Assembly (NCBI RefSeq): GCF_040712315.1
Contig: NC_134015.1
Coordinates: forward strand, 7,467,945-7,531,944
Direction: 5' to 3'
DNA from: Castanea sativa
Lineage: Eukaryota > Streptophyta > Magnoliopsida > Fagales > Fagaceae
DNA: 64,000 nt
The notes under the pieces were generated by a model. It ran no database searches. It was not told where the DNA came from and was given only the letters and a program-made list of their open reading frames with translations. Of the stretch, positions 24,058 through 37,300 are shown one piece after another. Position numbers and translations under genes: made by a program. The first letter of the stretch is position 1, and each line of letters begins with the position of its first letter.

Positions 24058-24250
24058 AATTCGCCTAACATGTTGTGCTTTAGTTTAAAGTTCTCATTGG
24101 CAAAACACCAAAGAATGAAACTCCACATCTGCCATCAGCAAGAGTAAAATCACCTACTTGGATAATAAAGTTGGGAATAATTCTATGAAATGTGCTCCCT
24201 TTGTAGTGAAGAGGCTTCTCATTCTTACTCAATTCCTTTCTCCATTGTTA
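24058..24250 (-). pseudogene. Cyclophilin (peptidyl-prolyl isomerase) fragment
   Basis: On the minus strand the reading [20 protein letters not shown], then [20 protein letters not shown], matches the cyclophilin core; the family has KGSxFHRIIPxFMxQGGDFTxGxGxGGESIYG. The Arg of the FHRIIP motif is present, but several conserved Gly residues are changed (GGD to VGD, GRGG to GRCG). After FFGV the frame slips by one base and continues [10 protein letters not shown]. Upstream exons and the C-terminal part are missing, so this is a dead fragment. Confidence 0.85.
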
Positions 24251-26468
24251 TGAGAGCGTTCATCAATTTTGAAACAAAAAACATAAAAGCTTAACGGCCA
24301 TGGTAATAAACTCAAATCATAATATGGCACAACGTAAGGAGAAATAATCCAAAAATATAGAAGTACATTTCATGTAATTAAAGATATATAAAGGGAGCAA
24401 AAGTTACTTGGCTACCCATGCGAAGAGCTTAAGACTTTCCTTCAAAGAAAAAAAAAATTTAAATCAGTAACTTCCTTTAACAGTAAGAGATATAAATTGA
24501 GATGTGTATAAAACAGTGGCTTCTAGTTTACTTGGTAAACAAACTATAGTTTAAGGAATTGTATTACCAAAGAGGATGTACTATGTAACCCAAAGGCAAT
24601 AAGATAAGCGCATAATGCATTGCAATGTTGACTATCTTGCTAAAATGAGCATTGAGGAACCTTGGAAGTCGAAACAAAAGGTAGGCAATGCAGTCTTTAA
24701 TCTGAACTCTTATGTTACTATACATTCAAATAGTGTAAGTAAGAACTATTACAATTATCCACTATGGATATATATCTGACCAGTTAATTAAAAAACTATA
24801 CATCCAAATAGTGTAAGAACCATCACAATTATCCACTATAGACATGTCTAACTAGTTAATTAGCAAAACTATACATTCAAATAGTGTAAGTAAGAACTAT
24901 TGCAATTACTCAAAAACTAAAACTTCCTTACCTAGAAATCTTATCAAGGGCCAATCAAAATCAAATAAACCCATCTGCAAGTTATAATTTCATAGACAAC
25001 CCACTATAAGGTTCCACTTAAAACAACCACATTCAATAATCATTCAAAAAAATAAAGAGTGTCAACCAAAAAAATCATAAGCAATCAAAGATTTATGCGT
25101 GTGGTTTAGGGTTCTCAGTTTGGAGATATTTCAGTTACAAAACAAAGGACCCCAGTTTTTAAAGATTTTGGGTAGAAAAAAGAATAAGAAGACATAAAAT
25201 GTTTTTAAGATGATCAAACCAAAAATGATGTCAAGACCAAAAGAAATACAAGTTATGGGATTTCTGAAAGCTTAAACGATCATTATAAATAAATGCTTCA
25301 GGCTAATCTACCAAAAGAAACGCATATCCAAACTTAAGCGACTAAACCTAAATTGAAATACCAAAAGCTAAACCATATTTTATAAGCAATTTTTTAAAAA
25401 AAATTTCAATACTTTACCGATATTGTTTTTGGAGGTAAAGTGGTTGCTTGAAGCCAAAAAGCAAAGGGAGACTAGCTGATGGTGGTTAAGTCCCTTAGAT
25501 TTCTTTCTCTACCCTTAATGTTTGTTGTTTGTTGTTTTATATTTTGAATTGAAGATTGCAAAAGAGTGTCCATAGTAAAAGTAGAGCTGCAGAGACAAGG
25601 AATGTAGGGGAAAATGATAGAGAGAGTTTAAACATGAAATTGAAAACTTTACTGAGAATGCTTTTAGAGAAAGAATTGTTCGACCACAGTAGAGTATCAC
25701 GTATTGAGCAGGCCACACCAACAATTTCAAGTTTGTAACAAAAATACTTAAACGAAATGCTCATCCCAAAAAAATGGTTCCTTCATTGGGCCTAGCAAAA
25801 AGGCACAATTTTTTAATGTTTTTAAATGTAAGTGTGGCACAAATTTATATAGCCACATGATTTAATAAAGAGTGGTCAACAAAATGTCAAACGTTTTGCT
25901 TATATATATATATTATCAGTTGTATATATTTATAAATGAACTTACATTTTAATTAGAGGTTTATAAACTCATACTTTTAAATATTTTTAACAAATAAATA
26001 TTTTTAGAATTTTTTTAAGATAGTTAATACCGCAGTGCAAACCTTTTTCCCCCTTTACACCCAAGCACTTTGTGTATAAAAAGGTGTCAATTAAGTTACA
26101 AAGCTCTTGGTATATTTAGCATATTAAATAGACTAATAAACAAAAATAAATATCTATATCTATTTATCTACATATAAAATTAGTGATAATTTTGAAACAG
26201 TAGACTGGTATTAATTGGTACCAAAATATTTCGTTTTCTTGATCAAACCAAAACGCCTTTTTTTGATATGGTATTGACTCGCTTGGTTTTATCATGTGTT
26301 TGCCAACATACATAAATATGACCCAAATAGATTTGGCCCAATATTCATGTACAAATTTTGTTTACACTAACCATGGTTTTTTGGTTAAAGAGACTCCTTT
26401 CTCTTGTCTTGATGTAGAAACACATGAATTTAAAAGGAATGGATAGCTAGAGAAGTATGATCTTATTC
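24251..26468. other. Intergenic DNA left of the copia element
   Basis: AT-rich with no gene I can name. Apart from the small tandem repeat at 24716-24915 I see nothing distinctive. Confidence 0.5.
24716..24915. repeat. About 75-bp tandem repeat, 2.6 units
   Basis: Units begin ACTATACATTCAAATAGTGT at 24717, 24795 (one variant base) and 24868, and contain AATTATCCACTAT and AGTTAATTA. Confidence 0.8.
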
Positions 26469-26473
26469 ATCAT

Positions 26474-27030
26474 TGTTAGAAATTGGGCTGGTTTTGACCC
26501 AACCCATAAACATGGCCTATGGATCGTCCACATGGGTTATCTAATAAGTAAGTTTAAATTTAAACTGACTGATATTGGTATGAGTTATCAATATCAGTAG
26601 TGGAGTAATTTAAGCTTAATAGATATTGATATGAGTTATCAATATCAGTAGTGGAATAATTTAAACTCAACAGATGAGGTCTTTTAGGGATCACATATAT
26701 CTATTAGTAAGTGAATCTCTACTAGTATTTAAAATACTCCTACATCAGTCAAATGAATAAGAGATACAGTGAGTGAACATATATATAGTTTTTGAGTGCT
26801 TTCTCAAAATAAGTGACCTCTTGGGGACACCATCTACTGTTCCCTAGAATTTGGAGCATGGAAATTAGGAGAGACTCTAGTAGCCTCTCCTGCGACTTGG
26901 AGGTGTTCCACAAAGGAGGTCTTGAGGAGTTCGTAAAGCAAGCAAAGAACAAGATCCAGCAATTTGATAATCTATTCCACCAAAGGTATGTGTCTATATG
27001 ACCTTTAGTAAAGTATATAACTTTTCAACA
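26474..27030 (+). repeat. Copia 5' LTR
   Basis: 557 bases, TGTTAG...TTCAACA, matching the 3' LTR at 46173-46730 along its full length. It is followed at 27031 by TCGGTATCCAAGCC, a degenerate relative of the initiator-Met tRNA primer site. Confidence 0.93.
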
Positions 27031-27044
27031 TCGGTATCCAAGCC
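27031..27044 (+). promoter_or_regulatory. Copia primer binding site (degenerate)
   Basis: TCGGTATCCAAGCC directly follows the LTR. The standard plant site complementary to initiator tRNA-Met is TGGTATCAGAGC, so this copy carries several changes. Confidence 0.6.
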
Positions 27045-28516
27045 ATTTTATGCTTGTTTTCACTCTTGAATTATGCCATAATCTCTGATATATGTAATCC
27101 TATATGCATGCTAAAATTAAAAGTTTAAGTAATCTTTAATTTTAGATTTGTAATTTTTAGAAGCATGTTATGGCATGTAGAGAGAAATAAAAAGCTGTAA
27201 TTTTTTATTGTTTACATGTAATCCGAAATTTACAAGCTTATTTTGACCCATTAAATCTTGTTTAATGTCAAATATTTTTTTAATGGTTTGAAAGTACATT
27301 TCATAAGCTTTAAAATGACAGTTTACATGCTTAATTTAGACTTTAAATGAGAAAGTTGTGGTCTTTTAAAGATTATGTTTGCATTTGATAAAATCTGAAA
27401 ATTTGATGTCTAAGGTTGAAGACGATGAACAATAAAAGGAAATACGTTTTTCACGTATATAAAATTGTTTTGTAGTAGTGTACCATGCGTGTACCACTAA
27501 CCACTACACTTATTGTTTGAGTGGTTATCTATAAAATTAAAAAAAAATGATAAAAATAATAATAAAATAAAAGAGCCCCACATTGATGTTAGTGTATTAG
27601 TTACACTTGAACACATCTAATTATCCTTGTTTCTTTTAACAAGGATATTGTGCAAGGCCACGTTGGTGTATCAATAACACACAATTGTTGTTGTTTCCTT
27701 CAACAAGGAAACTATGCAAGTAATAAGCCACACACAAGTGGCTGTGTGGGTTTGTAATATTATTTACAAAATTTGTGTGGATTTGTAACATAGTTTACGA
27801 AGGAATTGGGTTATAATAATATAGAAAATTAGATGAAAATCAAATGTTATAACATGCACAATGGGTTTTCTTATTATTTATTTTAATTTATAGTAAAACA
27901 CTATATTCTTAATTTTTTTAGACCTCATTTTTTCTAATGTGACATATATGTAATTGTAGTGGCATTTTTTTTTTAATTGTGATGTTAAAATAGAATTGTG
28001 ATAATATGAGAAAATTGTGAAATTAGTTTTCTAATTTTCTGTATAATTCAGCATGATTTTAATCTTTGAATTAATTTATGATGTTTTTTTAACATATTGT
28101 GATTTGATTGAATTGATATTATATGAATGCATTGATGAATATGTGTCCAAAGGGTTTATGAGACTCTTTGGCTCATCTCTATAGTTAGAGATTGTATTGG
28201 TAATTTATGCAACATGTATATTTTTATTTATTGTTATTGTGGATAGATAAGACAATTTTTGAAATTATTTGGTAACGTGGCATCCCCAATTTTTTTAATT
28301 ACAAATAGAATCTTTGTAGTAGGGTACTTGAATATGTAATTTCTTGGGCCAATGTTTTTGGCAATTTTTATTTTTGTACCATTGTTAATGGCAATGTAAT
28401 TTAAGGCTATATAATTTAATTTGGGAAGTCATGTAAGGGGATGTGTTTCACGGTTACCTATAATTTTCAGATTTTGTCTTAGCATGTTGTATGAAATTAC
28501 CAATAAGAATTTTCAG
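27045..28516 (+). other. Copia untranslated leader, 5' part
   Basis: AT-rich, no ORF. The leader resumes after the insertion at 40738 and leads to the gag ATG at 41016. Two related stretches near 27610-27730 (AACAAGGATATTGTGCAAG / AACAAGGAAACTATGCAAG) suggest a small internal duplication. Confidence 0.5.
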
Positions 28517-28873
28517 AAACATGAAGAAGGAAGCTACGGGAAAGTGGAAATGGTGAATGATAATAAGGACGAGCAATGACTACAAGACGAACACGATGAC
28601 TGGATAATAGGAGTGTAAGAAGATCATGGAAGCTTATTAATTGCATATATTGCTAAAATACTATAGAAAATAACAGCAAAATATGGAATAGAACATAAAA
28701 CAAGATACAACAAACTGGGGGATATTATTAGATTGAGCAAGTTTTTTACAGGACTGGAAGACATAGACTGTAAAATATTACACAAACTGGCTGACTCTCT
28801 AAACTCTCTAACTTTTATTCTCTTTTCTGCTTTCTTCCTCTCATTCACTCTGCTGAACTAATGATACAAACGG

Positions 28874-28885
28874 CCTATTTATAGG
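28874..28885 (-). promoter_or_regulatory. TATA box in the unit A intergenic region
   Basis: Minus-strand CCTATAAATAGG, identical to the site at 34104-34115. It belongs to the terminal intergenic sequence of unit A, which is cut at 28517. Confidence 0.55.
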
Positions 28886-29154
28886 CAAACATTTTACAAG
28901 AGGACGAAATAATTTACAGAAAGAAAGTGTGAATTCTGATTTCTTGCTTTGCAGCTGTCGAAGGCTGGTGGAGGAATCAGTGCTAGTTGGCTTCTGCAAA
29001 ATTATCTTCTGACAATAGGAATCATGGAACTGAAGGAATGGATGAGCTATTATGCATGGAAACTTGAAAGAAGTGTGACGGCAATATAGAAAGGGAAGCT
29101 AACACAAGAGTGGGTCCCACGATTTTTTTTTTTTTTTTTTGTACATATCTTACT

Positions 29155-32100
29155 TTAATCATCTCTTTCTTGGAACCATTCTTCATCAATGTCCGTATTT
29201 GGATCATGGTTACGATAATAAGGATCATCGAAGTCGAAAGGACTGAGTATTTCCCAATGGTGTTGATGGGGCCATTGCTGTCGGCAAACATCTGGGTCTG
29301 CTGGCACAATATCCGAAAGGATTCCTTGATTGAAGGATTATGCCATTGTGAGTGAATAGTGACAGGATATCCAAGATACATCCGTGTGTCTGTGAATAGT
29401 TCCGTCGGCATTTGTTACCCAATGTACTTTTGGAGGGTGAAAAATTCCTTCTGCTTGAACATTATTTTTGGAGTTCAGCTTAGCTACTAGACACACTGAA
29501 TTGATTTTGTAACCAAACCGGGGGTGATCATGTTTACCTGCCAGAATTTCTTTGAAAGTGGAATGATAATGGAGTTCTGAAGGCTTGAATGCACCGCTTT
29601 TGTATCCGCAAATGTTTCTTTTTTCATCAATTTCTTCAAAGAGAGCTGCTGCCCAATACTCATCACTTGCATCTGTTTGTAGAATTCTTTTTCCTGTTCC
29701 TGGAATCTGCAAAGGAGGAAGTTTTTCTGTCATTTTCTTCAATTGTTGGACTACTTCTGTATGAACTGAATTCCATGTTGGAGGAGATTTTTTCAACAAC
29801 TTAGACAAACAATCTATGTGTTTGAAAATTTTTGGAATGAAATCTGACATGTAGTTAACAATTCCAAGAAACTACTGGATTTGTTTGGTGTTGGTGAGTG
29901 TATCTGGAAATTCACGGAGAGAGACCGCTATGTGAGGCTGCAGAGTGTACTTTCCATCTGAAATGTTTACTCCCAAGAAATCAATAGAGGATACTCCTAT
30001 GACCATCTTCTTTTCTGAAAGCATTATCCTCTGAGCTTTTACTAAATTGTAGAATTCAGTAAGCAATTTTTCATGGGATTCTGTATCTTTTGAGAATAGG
30101 AGGATATCATCTACATAGATCAATGCATTTGACAACAGTGGTTGAAATAGAGTTACCATTGCTTTTTGGAACTGGGATGGAGCATTTTGAGGCCGAAAGG
30201 CATTACCGTCCATTGATAGTGGTGGTTTGGAATGCAAAATGCTGTCTTGTATCTTTCTTCTGGATGGATTCCTAATTGCCAAAATCCTGCTTTGAGATCA
30301 AACTTTGAAAATACTTTGGCATTAGAAAGATGCTGAAAAAGAGCACTTTTGTTCGGCAGTGGAAACTTGTCATCAGCAAGGAAATGATTGAGATCTTGGT
30401 AATTGATTACCAATCTGAGCTTTCCTTGAACTTGTTCTGCATGCTTGTTAACATAGAAGGCTTCACATGCCCATGGAGAAGTTGTGGGTTCAATGAGGTT
30501 TTCTGAAAGAAGGGTAGCTAACTCCTGCTTAGCTAGGGACAAGTGTTCTGGGTTCATACCTCTATGGCTAGCTTTTGTAGGGTTAACATCTTCATTCTTT
30601 TTGAAGGGGAGAGTTATGAAAAAGGCTGGGTTTTTCCACAGAGGGTTTGGGTTTTTGAGGAGGAATTCTGAGTGGGTGGCTGCACAACATTCATTGATAA
30701 TCTGGGCTTTCAAGGAGTCAAAAGGGTTTATTGAGAACAAATGTGGTACCTGGGTCCATGTGAGAAGGTGTTGTTTATGCAAGAGGCCTTTTGAGGACCA
30801 TCTAAGGTTGGGTATTTGGTGAAGGAGGTCAAATCCTATGAGGAGGTCTCTGCCTGTGAGGGGGGATCCAAGAACTTGGTGTTTAATGGTAAGGGTTGGG
30901 AATATTCTAATGTGAATGGGTTTGCTTTTCTGGGTGATCAGGAATATTTCTCCATTGGCTGCTTTGAACATCTGATGATGGGGTAACCAAAAATGTTCTG
31001 GTAAAATTTTAGGATGAAGGATTGTTGCTGCTGCTCCTGTATCAAATAAAGCAATTACTGGGATGGGTCTGGAATATGTATTAAGGAGGATGTGGACTTG
31101 GGCTATTGGTGTGGGGCCAATTATTGGGGCTATAAGAGGCTGAGATGTGTATATGGTTTGGATTTGGTGGTTGGTATAATGGTTCTTTGTCTTTTTTGAT
31201 GGGAGGAGGTTCCTTTTGTGGTTTGGTTTGAGGTTCTAGTCTGGGTTGAGATTCTAGTTGGGGTGGTGGTGTTGGATTTGTTATGCTAGAAAAAATTCCA
31301 CATGGTTTGAAAGGGTTTTGGGCTGAATGTGTCATGTTTAGTGTTTGGAGGTTTTGGTATGGGGAAACTGGGGAAAATGGTGAGGGTACAGGTATGGACA
31401 GATCTTTATACAGCGATTGACGAGGTTGGTATAATATGTAGACTTGCATTGGAAGTGCTTGGGTGGCTGCTTTTTGTGAGTTTTCCAAAGACTGGAGTTG
31501 CATCAACAACTGCTTTTTTTCTTTTTCTTTTTGCTTAATGAGTGAAAAGGAGACAGACAAATCTTTTACTGTGGAGGCAATTGTTTCCAATTCTTGTTCA
31601 ACTGACTGTATTTTCTTCTTCAAATCTTCAATGAGAGAATTTGAGGATGAGAAGGTATGACTTACTGCTTTAGTCAACTTTTGTTGATTGTCAAGGATCC
31701 TCGAAAGGACTTGGTTCTGTGCTACAGCATTTTCTGCCTGCCAATTGAGGGCTGCTTCAGCTGATGAGACCTGTTTTTTGCTTCCATCTGGATTGGTTCC
31801 AACAGGGTTTTTGATTTTCCAAACATGTTTAACATTGGCTTGTGGGTGGTCAAAACTTTCTAAAGGAGGAAAATTTTGTGAATAGGAGGGTGATGCCTGG
31901 TCAAACATATAACAGGGTAAGGGCTTTTGTGTGTGGGTTTGACTGGGAGGCTTGGGTTGACATTTTTGTATTTGGAGAAGGACTTTCTGGTATTATGGGA
32001 TTAAAGGTGGTTTCTGGTTTTGTTGGTTTGGATGATGACTTTCTTTTCATCGGGAAAGGGATGGAGATTTTTTCTTTCTGGATCTGGGATAAAGGACATA

Positions 32101-33348
32101 GTAGTCAAACTTTCCTGAAGGTTCTCCAAGGAGGTCAACTTCTGGGTCCCCTGCTTCATATCTTTCTTTAAGAAGCTGCTGTGAAGACTTTTTCTTTCTT
32201 CTTTTCTGATCTTCTTCTCTGCATTCTTCACAATCACAAACATCCCACCATATGTGTCCAGTGGATGACTTTCCTTCATAGACAGGTTTTCCATCTTCTC
32301 TAAATGCTTTAATCTGAAGACCATCAAGACCTTCATATGAAACTGGTTGGATCATAGCTGTAGGAAAGACCGTGACTTCTTCATTTTCTGGTGTGGCTGT
32401 CATAAACCTAACTTCAACATCACCGTTCTGGTTTCTGATGAAGAAAGGAGTGCTGGACTGGATTGGCTGAGATGCCTGATGAAGAGTCTCATATTTTGTG
32501 ATCCATGACTCTAGAAAGAGTTTTTTCATCTGATCTTTGTTCAACTGTCTTGGAACAAATGTGCCCATAGGTGTCATGCCTAGATCAACTTGGATTAAAA
32601 GTGCAACATTGGACTGGGCTATCTCTGGTATAGCTATGTCAAAAGCATGGTTTTGGAGTCTATAGGCAAGCTGATAGTGAAGTGTAGCTGCAAAAGTATC
32701 ATGCACTTGAGAAGCTCCTGTAATCTGGACTTGGACTTTAAGAGCATCACAAAGGTGAGGGTCTTTGAGAGACATGTTGAAATTGGGGAAAAGGGTGACA
32801 AAGACTGTTCCCGTATTGAGTGTGGTTTGGATAGTTCCTATAACTGCATTGTGGTATTCCAAAAATCTAGAATCAAGAAGAGCAATTCTAGAAGCTATAG
32901 GGAGTCCTTTTCTGCCATGAAAAGTGAGTGCGAGTCTTACTGCACCAAAATGGAGGTGAGTATAACCTTATCTTTGCCATGGAATGACAAATTCTCTAGG
33001 AAGGGCAAGAGTGATGAAATTTTCCTTTTCACTAGCTGGAATATTGAACTGGTCAAACTTTGAAGCTTGGACATATTCTTTGACACTAGAAGGATGAGAA
33101 GGACCTAAAAATTTTTTTATGGATTTTTTGAAGGTTTTTTGAGGTTTATCAAACACAGTATAGGGATTTACAATAGGGAAATCTGTAATAGGTATTTTAC
33201 TATCTTCAGGGACATGGGATATTTCATATAAATAGTCTAATCTATTTGCAGTAGATTTACGAAGGGAAAGATCACAAGAAGTGGTAATGGTATCTGTGAC
33301 TGCTGAGGATGATGAACTAGCCATGATAGTTTCTAAAATGAAGAACAA
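29155..33348 (-). pseudogene. Pararetrovirus unit A polyprotein remnant (movement protein to RNase H), deleted and frameshifted
   Basis: Order on the minus strand: movement-protein domain of the 30K type (33348-32047), coat/gag part with a coiled-coil (about 31908-31170), protease (DTGA near 31045), RT (to about 29875, YVDDI near 30105-30120) and RNase H (29850-29338, starting at the LQTDASDEYWAAALF motif). Breaks compared with unit B: a stop at 32968-32970, a stop at 32044-32046 at the end of the movement-protein part, a deletion of about 1.34 kb near 31166 that removes the CCHC zinc knuckle and shifts the frame, a one-base loss in a T-run near 30185, a stop at 29872-29874 and a stop at 29335-29340. 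No product of full length can be made. Confidence 0.9.
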
Positions 33349-33630
33349 TTTTCCTAAGGTCTGACAAGACTAAAACGCCACTCCTAGGCTCACGTCCACT
33401 AGATAACTCAGGAAAAATAATTCTTTGACACTTTTAGTACAACTCCTTAGTGTTCTACTTGATTATCAAATCCAGTGTTCTGATGTGATTTTCACAGAAG
33501 ATCCACAATAAGTGGCAACTATAAATCACAGAGCATACTAATCAGGACAATAATTCAAGTCTACTAATCAAATGAGAGTGAAACTGGTTGCAAGGCTTTA
33601 GCAGTTTTGTGTTGCATAGCAGTTTTGCAT

Positions 33631-33643
33631 GGCTCTGATACCA
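33631..33643 (-). promoter_or_regulatory. Pararetrovirus unit A primer binding site (initiator tRNA-Met)
   Basis: Minus-strand TGGTATCAGAGCC, an exact match to the site primed by initiator tRNA-Met in this virus family. It marks position 1 of the unit and separates unit B's intergenic region from unit A's leader. Confidence 0.9.
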
Positions 33644-34390
33644 GTTATAGGAGAAAGTGACCAAAAACAAGGAAAATACAAAGGAAGAAAGGGACAAAGA
33701 CTAACTAAGATACAAAAGACAACTAAAATACAAAAACCAAAACTTAAAACATGAAGAAGGAAGCTACGGGAAAGTGGAAATGGTGAATGATAATAAGGAC
33801 GAGCAATGACTACAAGACGAACACGATGACTGGATAATAGAAGTGTAAGAAGATCATGGAAGCTTATTAATTGCATATATTGCTAAAATACTATAGAAAA
33901 TAACAGCAAAATATGGAATAGAACAGAAAACAAGATACAACAAACTGAGGGATATTATTAGATTGAGCAAGTTTTTTACAGGACTGGAAGACATAGACTG
34001 TAAAATATTACACAAACTGGCTGACTCTCTAAACTCTCTAACTTTTATTCTCTTTTCTGCTTTCTTCCTCTCATTCACTCTACTGAACTAATGATACAAA
34101 CGGCCTATTTATAGGCAAACATTTTACAAGAGGACGAAATAATTTACAGAAAGAAAGTGAGAATTCTGATTTCTTGCTTTGCAGCTGTCGAAGGCTGGTG
34201 GAGGAATCAGTGCTAGTTGGCTTCTGCAAAGTTATCTTCTGACAATAGGAATCATGGAACTGAAGGAAAGGACGAGCTATTATGCATGGAAACTTGAAAG
34301 AAGTGTGACGGCAATATAGGAAGGGAAGCCAAGACAAGAGTGGGTCCAAAGTGGGTCCCACGATTTTTTTTTTTTTGTACATATCTTACT
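33644..34390 (-). promoter_or_regulatory. Complete intergenic region between units B and A, with promoter
   Basis: About 750 bases from the stop of unit B to the primer site of unit A. It contains a TATA box (CCTATAAATAGG at 34104-34115) followed by an untranslated transcribed-looking region. This is the only full copy at the locus; unit A's own copy is truncated at 28517 and a third, inverted piece lies at 40349-40736. Confidence 0.75.
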
Positions 34391-37300
34391 TTAATCATGT
34401 CTTCCTTGGAACCATTCTTCATCAATGTCCGCATTTGGATCATGATTATGGTAATAAGGATCATCGAAGTCGAAAGGACTGGGCATTTCCCAATGGTGTT
34501 GATGGGGCCATTGCTGTCTGCAAATGTCTGGGTCGGCTAGTACAATTTCTGGAAGGATTCCCTGGTTGAGAGATTCTGCCATTGAGAGTGAATAGTGACA
34601 GGATATCCATGATACATCTTTGTGTCTGTGAATAGTACCGTCGGCATTTGTTACCCAATGTACTTCTGGAAGGCGGAAAATTCCTTCTGCTTGAACATTA
34701 TTTTTGGAGTTCAGCTTAGCTACTAGACACGCTGAATTGATTTTGTGACCAAACCGGGGGTGATCATGTTTAACTGCCAGAATTTCTTTGAAAGTGGAAT
34801 GATAATGGAGTTTTGAAGGCTTGAATGTACCGCTTTTGTATCCGCAAATGTTTCTTTTTCCATCAATTTCTTCAAAGAGAGCTGCTGCCCAATACTCATC
34901 ACTTGCATCTGTTTGTAGAATTCTTTTTCCTGTTCCTGGAATCTGCAAAGGAGGAAGTTTTTCTGCCATTTTCTTCAATTGTTGGACTGCTTTTGTATGA
35001 ACTGAATTCCATGCTGGAGGAGATTTTTTCAACAACTTGGACAAACAATCTCTGTGTTTGGAAGTTTTTGGAATAAAGTCTGACATGTAGTTAACAATTC
35101 CAAGAAAGTACTGGATCTGTTTGGTGCTGGTGAGTGTATCTGGAAATTCACTGAGAGAGACCGCTATGTGAGGCTACAGAGTGTACTTTCCATCTGAAAT
35201 GTTTACTCCCAAGAAATCAATAGAGGATACTCCTATGACCATCTTCTTTTCTGAAAGCATTATCCCCTGAGCTTTTACTAAATTGTAAAATTCAGTAAGC
35301 AATTTTTCATGGGATTCTGTATCTTTTGAGAATAGGAGGATATCATCTACATAGATCAATGCACTTGACAACAGTGGTTGAAACAGAGTTACCATTGCTT
35401 TTTGGAACTGGGATGGAGCATTTTTGAGGCCAAAAGGCATTACCGTCCATTGATAATGGTGGTCTGGAATGCAAAATGATGTCTTGTATCTTTCTTCCGG
35501 ATGGATACCTAATTGCCAAAATCTTGCTTTGAGATCAAACTTTGAAAATACTTTGGCATTGGAAAGATGCTGAAAAATAGCACTTTTGTTCTGCAGTGGA
35601 AACTTGTCATCAGCAAGGAAATGATTAAGATCTTGGTAATTGATTAGTAATCTGAGCTTTCCTCGAACTTGTTATGCATGCTTGTTAACATAGAAGGCTT
35701 CACATGCCCATGGAGAAGTTGTGGGTTCAATGAGGTTTTCTGAAAGAAGGGTAGCTAACTCCTGCTTAGCTAGGGACAAGTGTTCTGGGTTCATAACTCT
35801 ATGACTAGCTTTTGTAGGGTTAACATCTTCATTCTTTTTGAAGGGGAGAGTTATGAAAAAGGCTGGGTTTTTCCATAGAGGATTTGGGTTTTTGAGGAGG
35901 AATTCTGAGTGGATGGTTGCACAACATTCATTGATAATCTGGGCTTTCAAGGAGTCAAAAGGGTTTATTGAGAACAAATGTGGTACTTGGGTCCATATAA
36001 GAAGGTGTTGTTTATGCAAGAGGCCTTTTGAGGATCATCTAAGGTTGGGTATTTGGTGAAGGAGGTCAAATCCTATGAGGAGGTCTCTGCCTGTGAGGGG
36101 GGATCCAAGGACTTGGTGTTTAATGGTAAGGGTTGGGAATATTCTAATGTGAATGGGTTTGCTTTTCTGGGTGATCAGGAATGTTTCTCCATTTGCTGCT
36201 CTGAACATCTGATGATGGGGTAACCAAAAATCTTCTGGTAAAATCTTAGGATGAAGGATTGTTGCTGCTGCTCCTGTATCAAACAAAGCTATTATTGGGA
36301 TGGGTCTGGAATATGTATCAAGGAGGATGTGGACTTGGGCTATTGGTGTAGGGCCAATTATTGGGGCTATAAGAGGCTGAGATGTGTATATGGTTTGGAT
36401 TTCTGGGTCTAAATCATCTGTAATGCTTGAATCTGATTCATCTTCTGAGGTTGAATAAGCCATGACTACCAAGGCTTGGGGAGAATAATCATCATCAAGG
36501 GAAAAGAGTGATTCAACATCTGAAAATGGAGTATCATCTACATGAATCTGGGCTTGCTCCAAAAGTTTTGCTACTTTTTCTTTTTTTGGACAATTTTTTG
36601 CAAAATGACCTGGCTTTCTACATACAAAACAAACTTTTGAAGTTTTGCCTTTGAACTGCTTTCTTCTGAGAAACTTCCATTTCTTTTTTCTGAAAAATTT
36701 CTTCTTTGGATGAGAATGCTTCTTCTTCCAAAAATACTTTTTGTAATGATCTCTTCTCTTGGTTGGACAAGAACAAGTTTTATCATAACACTTAATCTGT
36801 AAATCTTTCCTTTTGCAATTGTCATTAAGCTTGCTGTGGATCTTGTCAATCTCTGAAAGAAACTTTCTTTGATTGCAAAGTTTTTCCAAAGCAATAAGGA
36901 CATGCTGATAAATCTCACCTAAAGAGGCTTGCTGCAAGGTGATTTTTTGAAGATTCATCATACGAAGAGTTTCATCACCAAGTGGTTCTGGGAATGAGTT
37001 CAAGAAAGTGTGCTTGGAATTCACATCATCCATGCCATTGAAGGCGTAGTATCTGCTGGGCGTTCTGTCAAAATGTTTTTCCAAATCTTTTCTTTCAAAA
37101 GAACAACATTTCATCAGTAGGAATTCATTTCTGGCTACTTCAGTGTAATGGGCTAATGAACCAAGAAATTCATTATGGAGGATCGTGAAAAAATCCTCGA
37201 GTGTGTTACTCTGGGCTGCTTGTCTTTGCCTGTATTCTCCAAGGTTAATCCACCATTGTCTTAGTCTACCTGTGAGTCTTGCTACAAATTTGGCAATGAT

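Noticed and set aside
25556..25738. 60-codon plus-strand frame
   Set aside because: Overlaps two equally long minus-strand frames, with no motif in any of them.
29110..29355. Frame beginning after the T-run, opposite the RNase H end
   Set aside because: Antisense to the RNase H tail of unit A and disrupted by different indels in unit B.
30484..30822. Plus-strand frame of 112 codons opposite the RT of unit A
   Set aside because: Antisense shadow of the RT; the same frame is only partly kept in unit B.
33631..33643. tRNA gene at the TGGTATCAGAGCC sites
   Set aside because: Only the primer-complementary end of initiator tRNA-Met is present, with no cloverleaf around it.
36571..36918. 115-codon minus-strand frame inside unit B
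   Set aside because: It overlaps the coat/zinc-knuckle frame in another phase and has no independent support.
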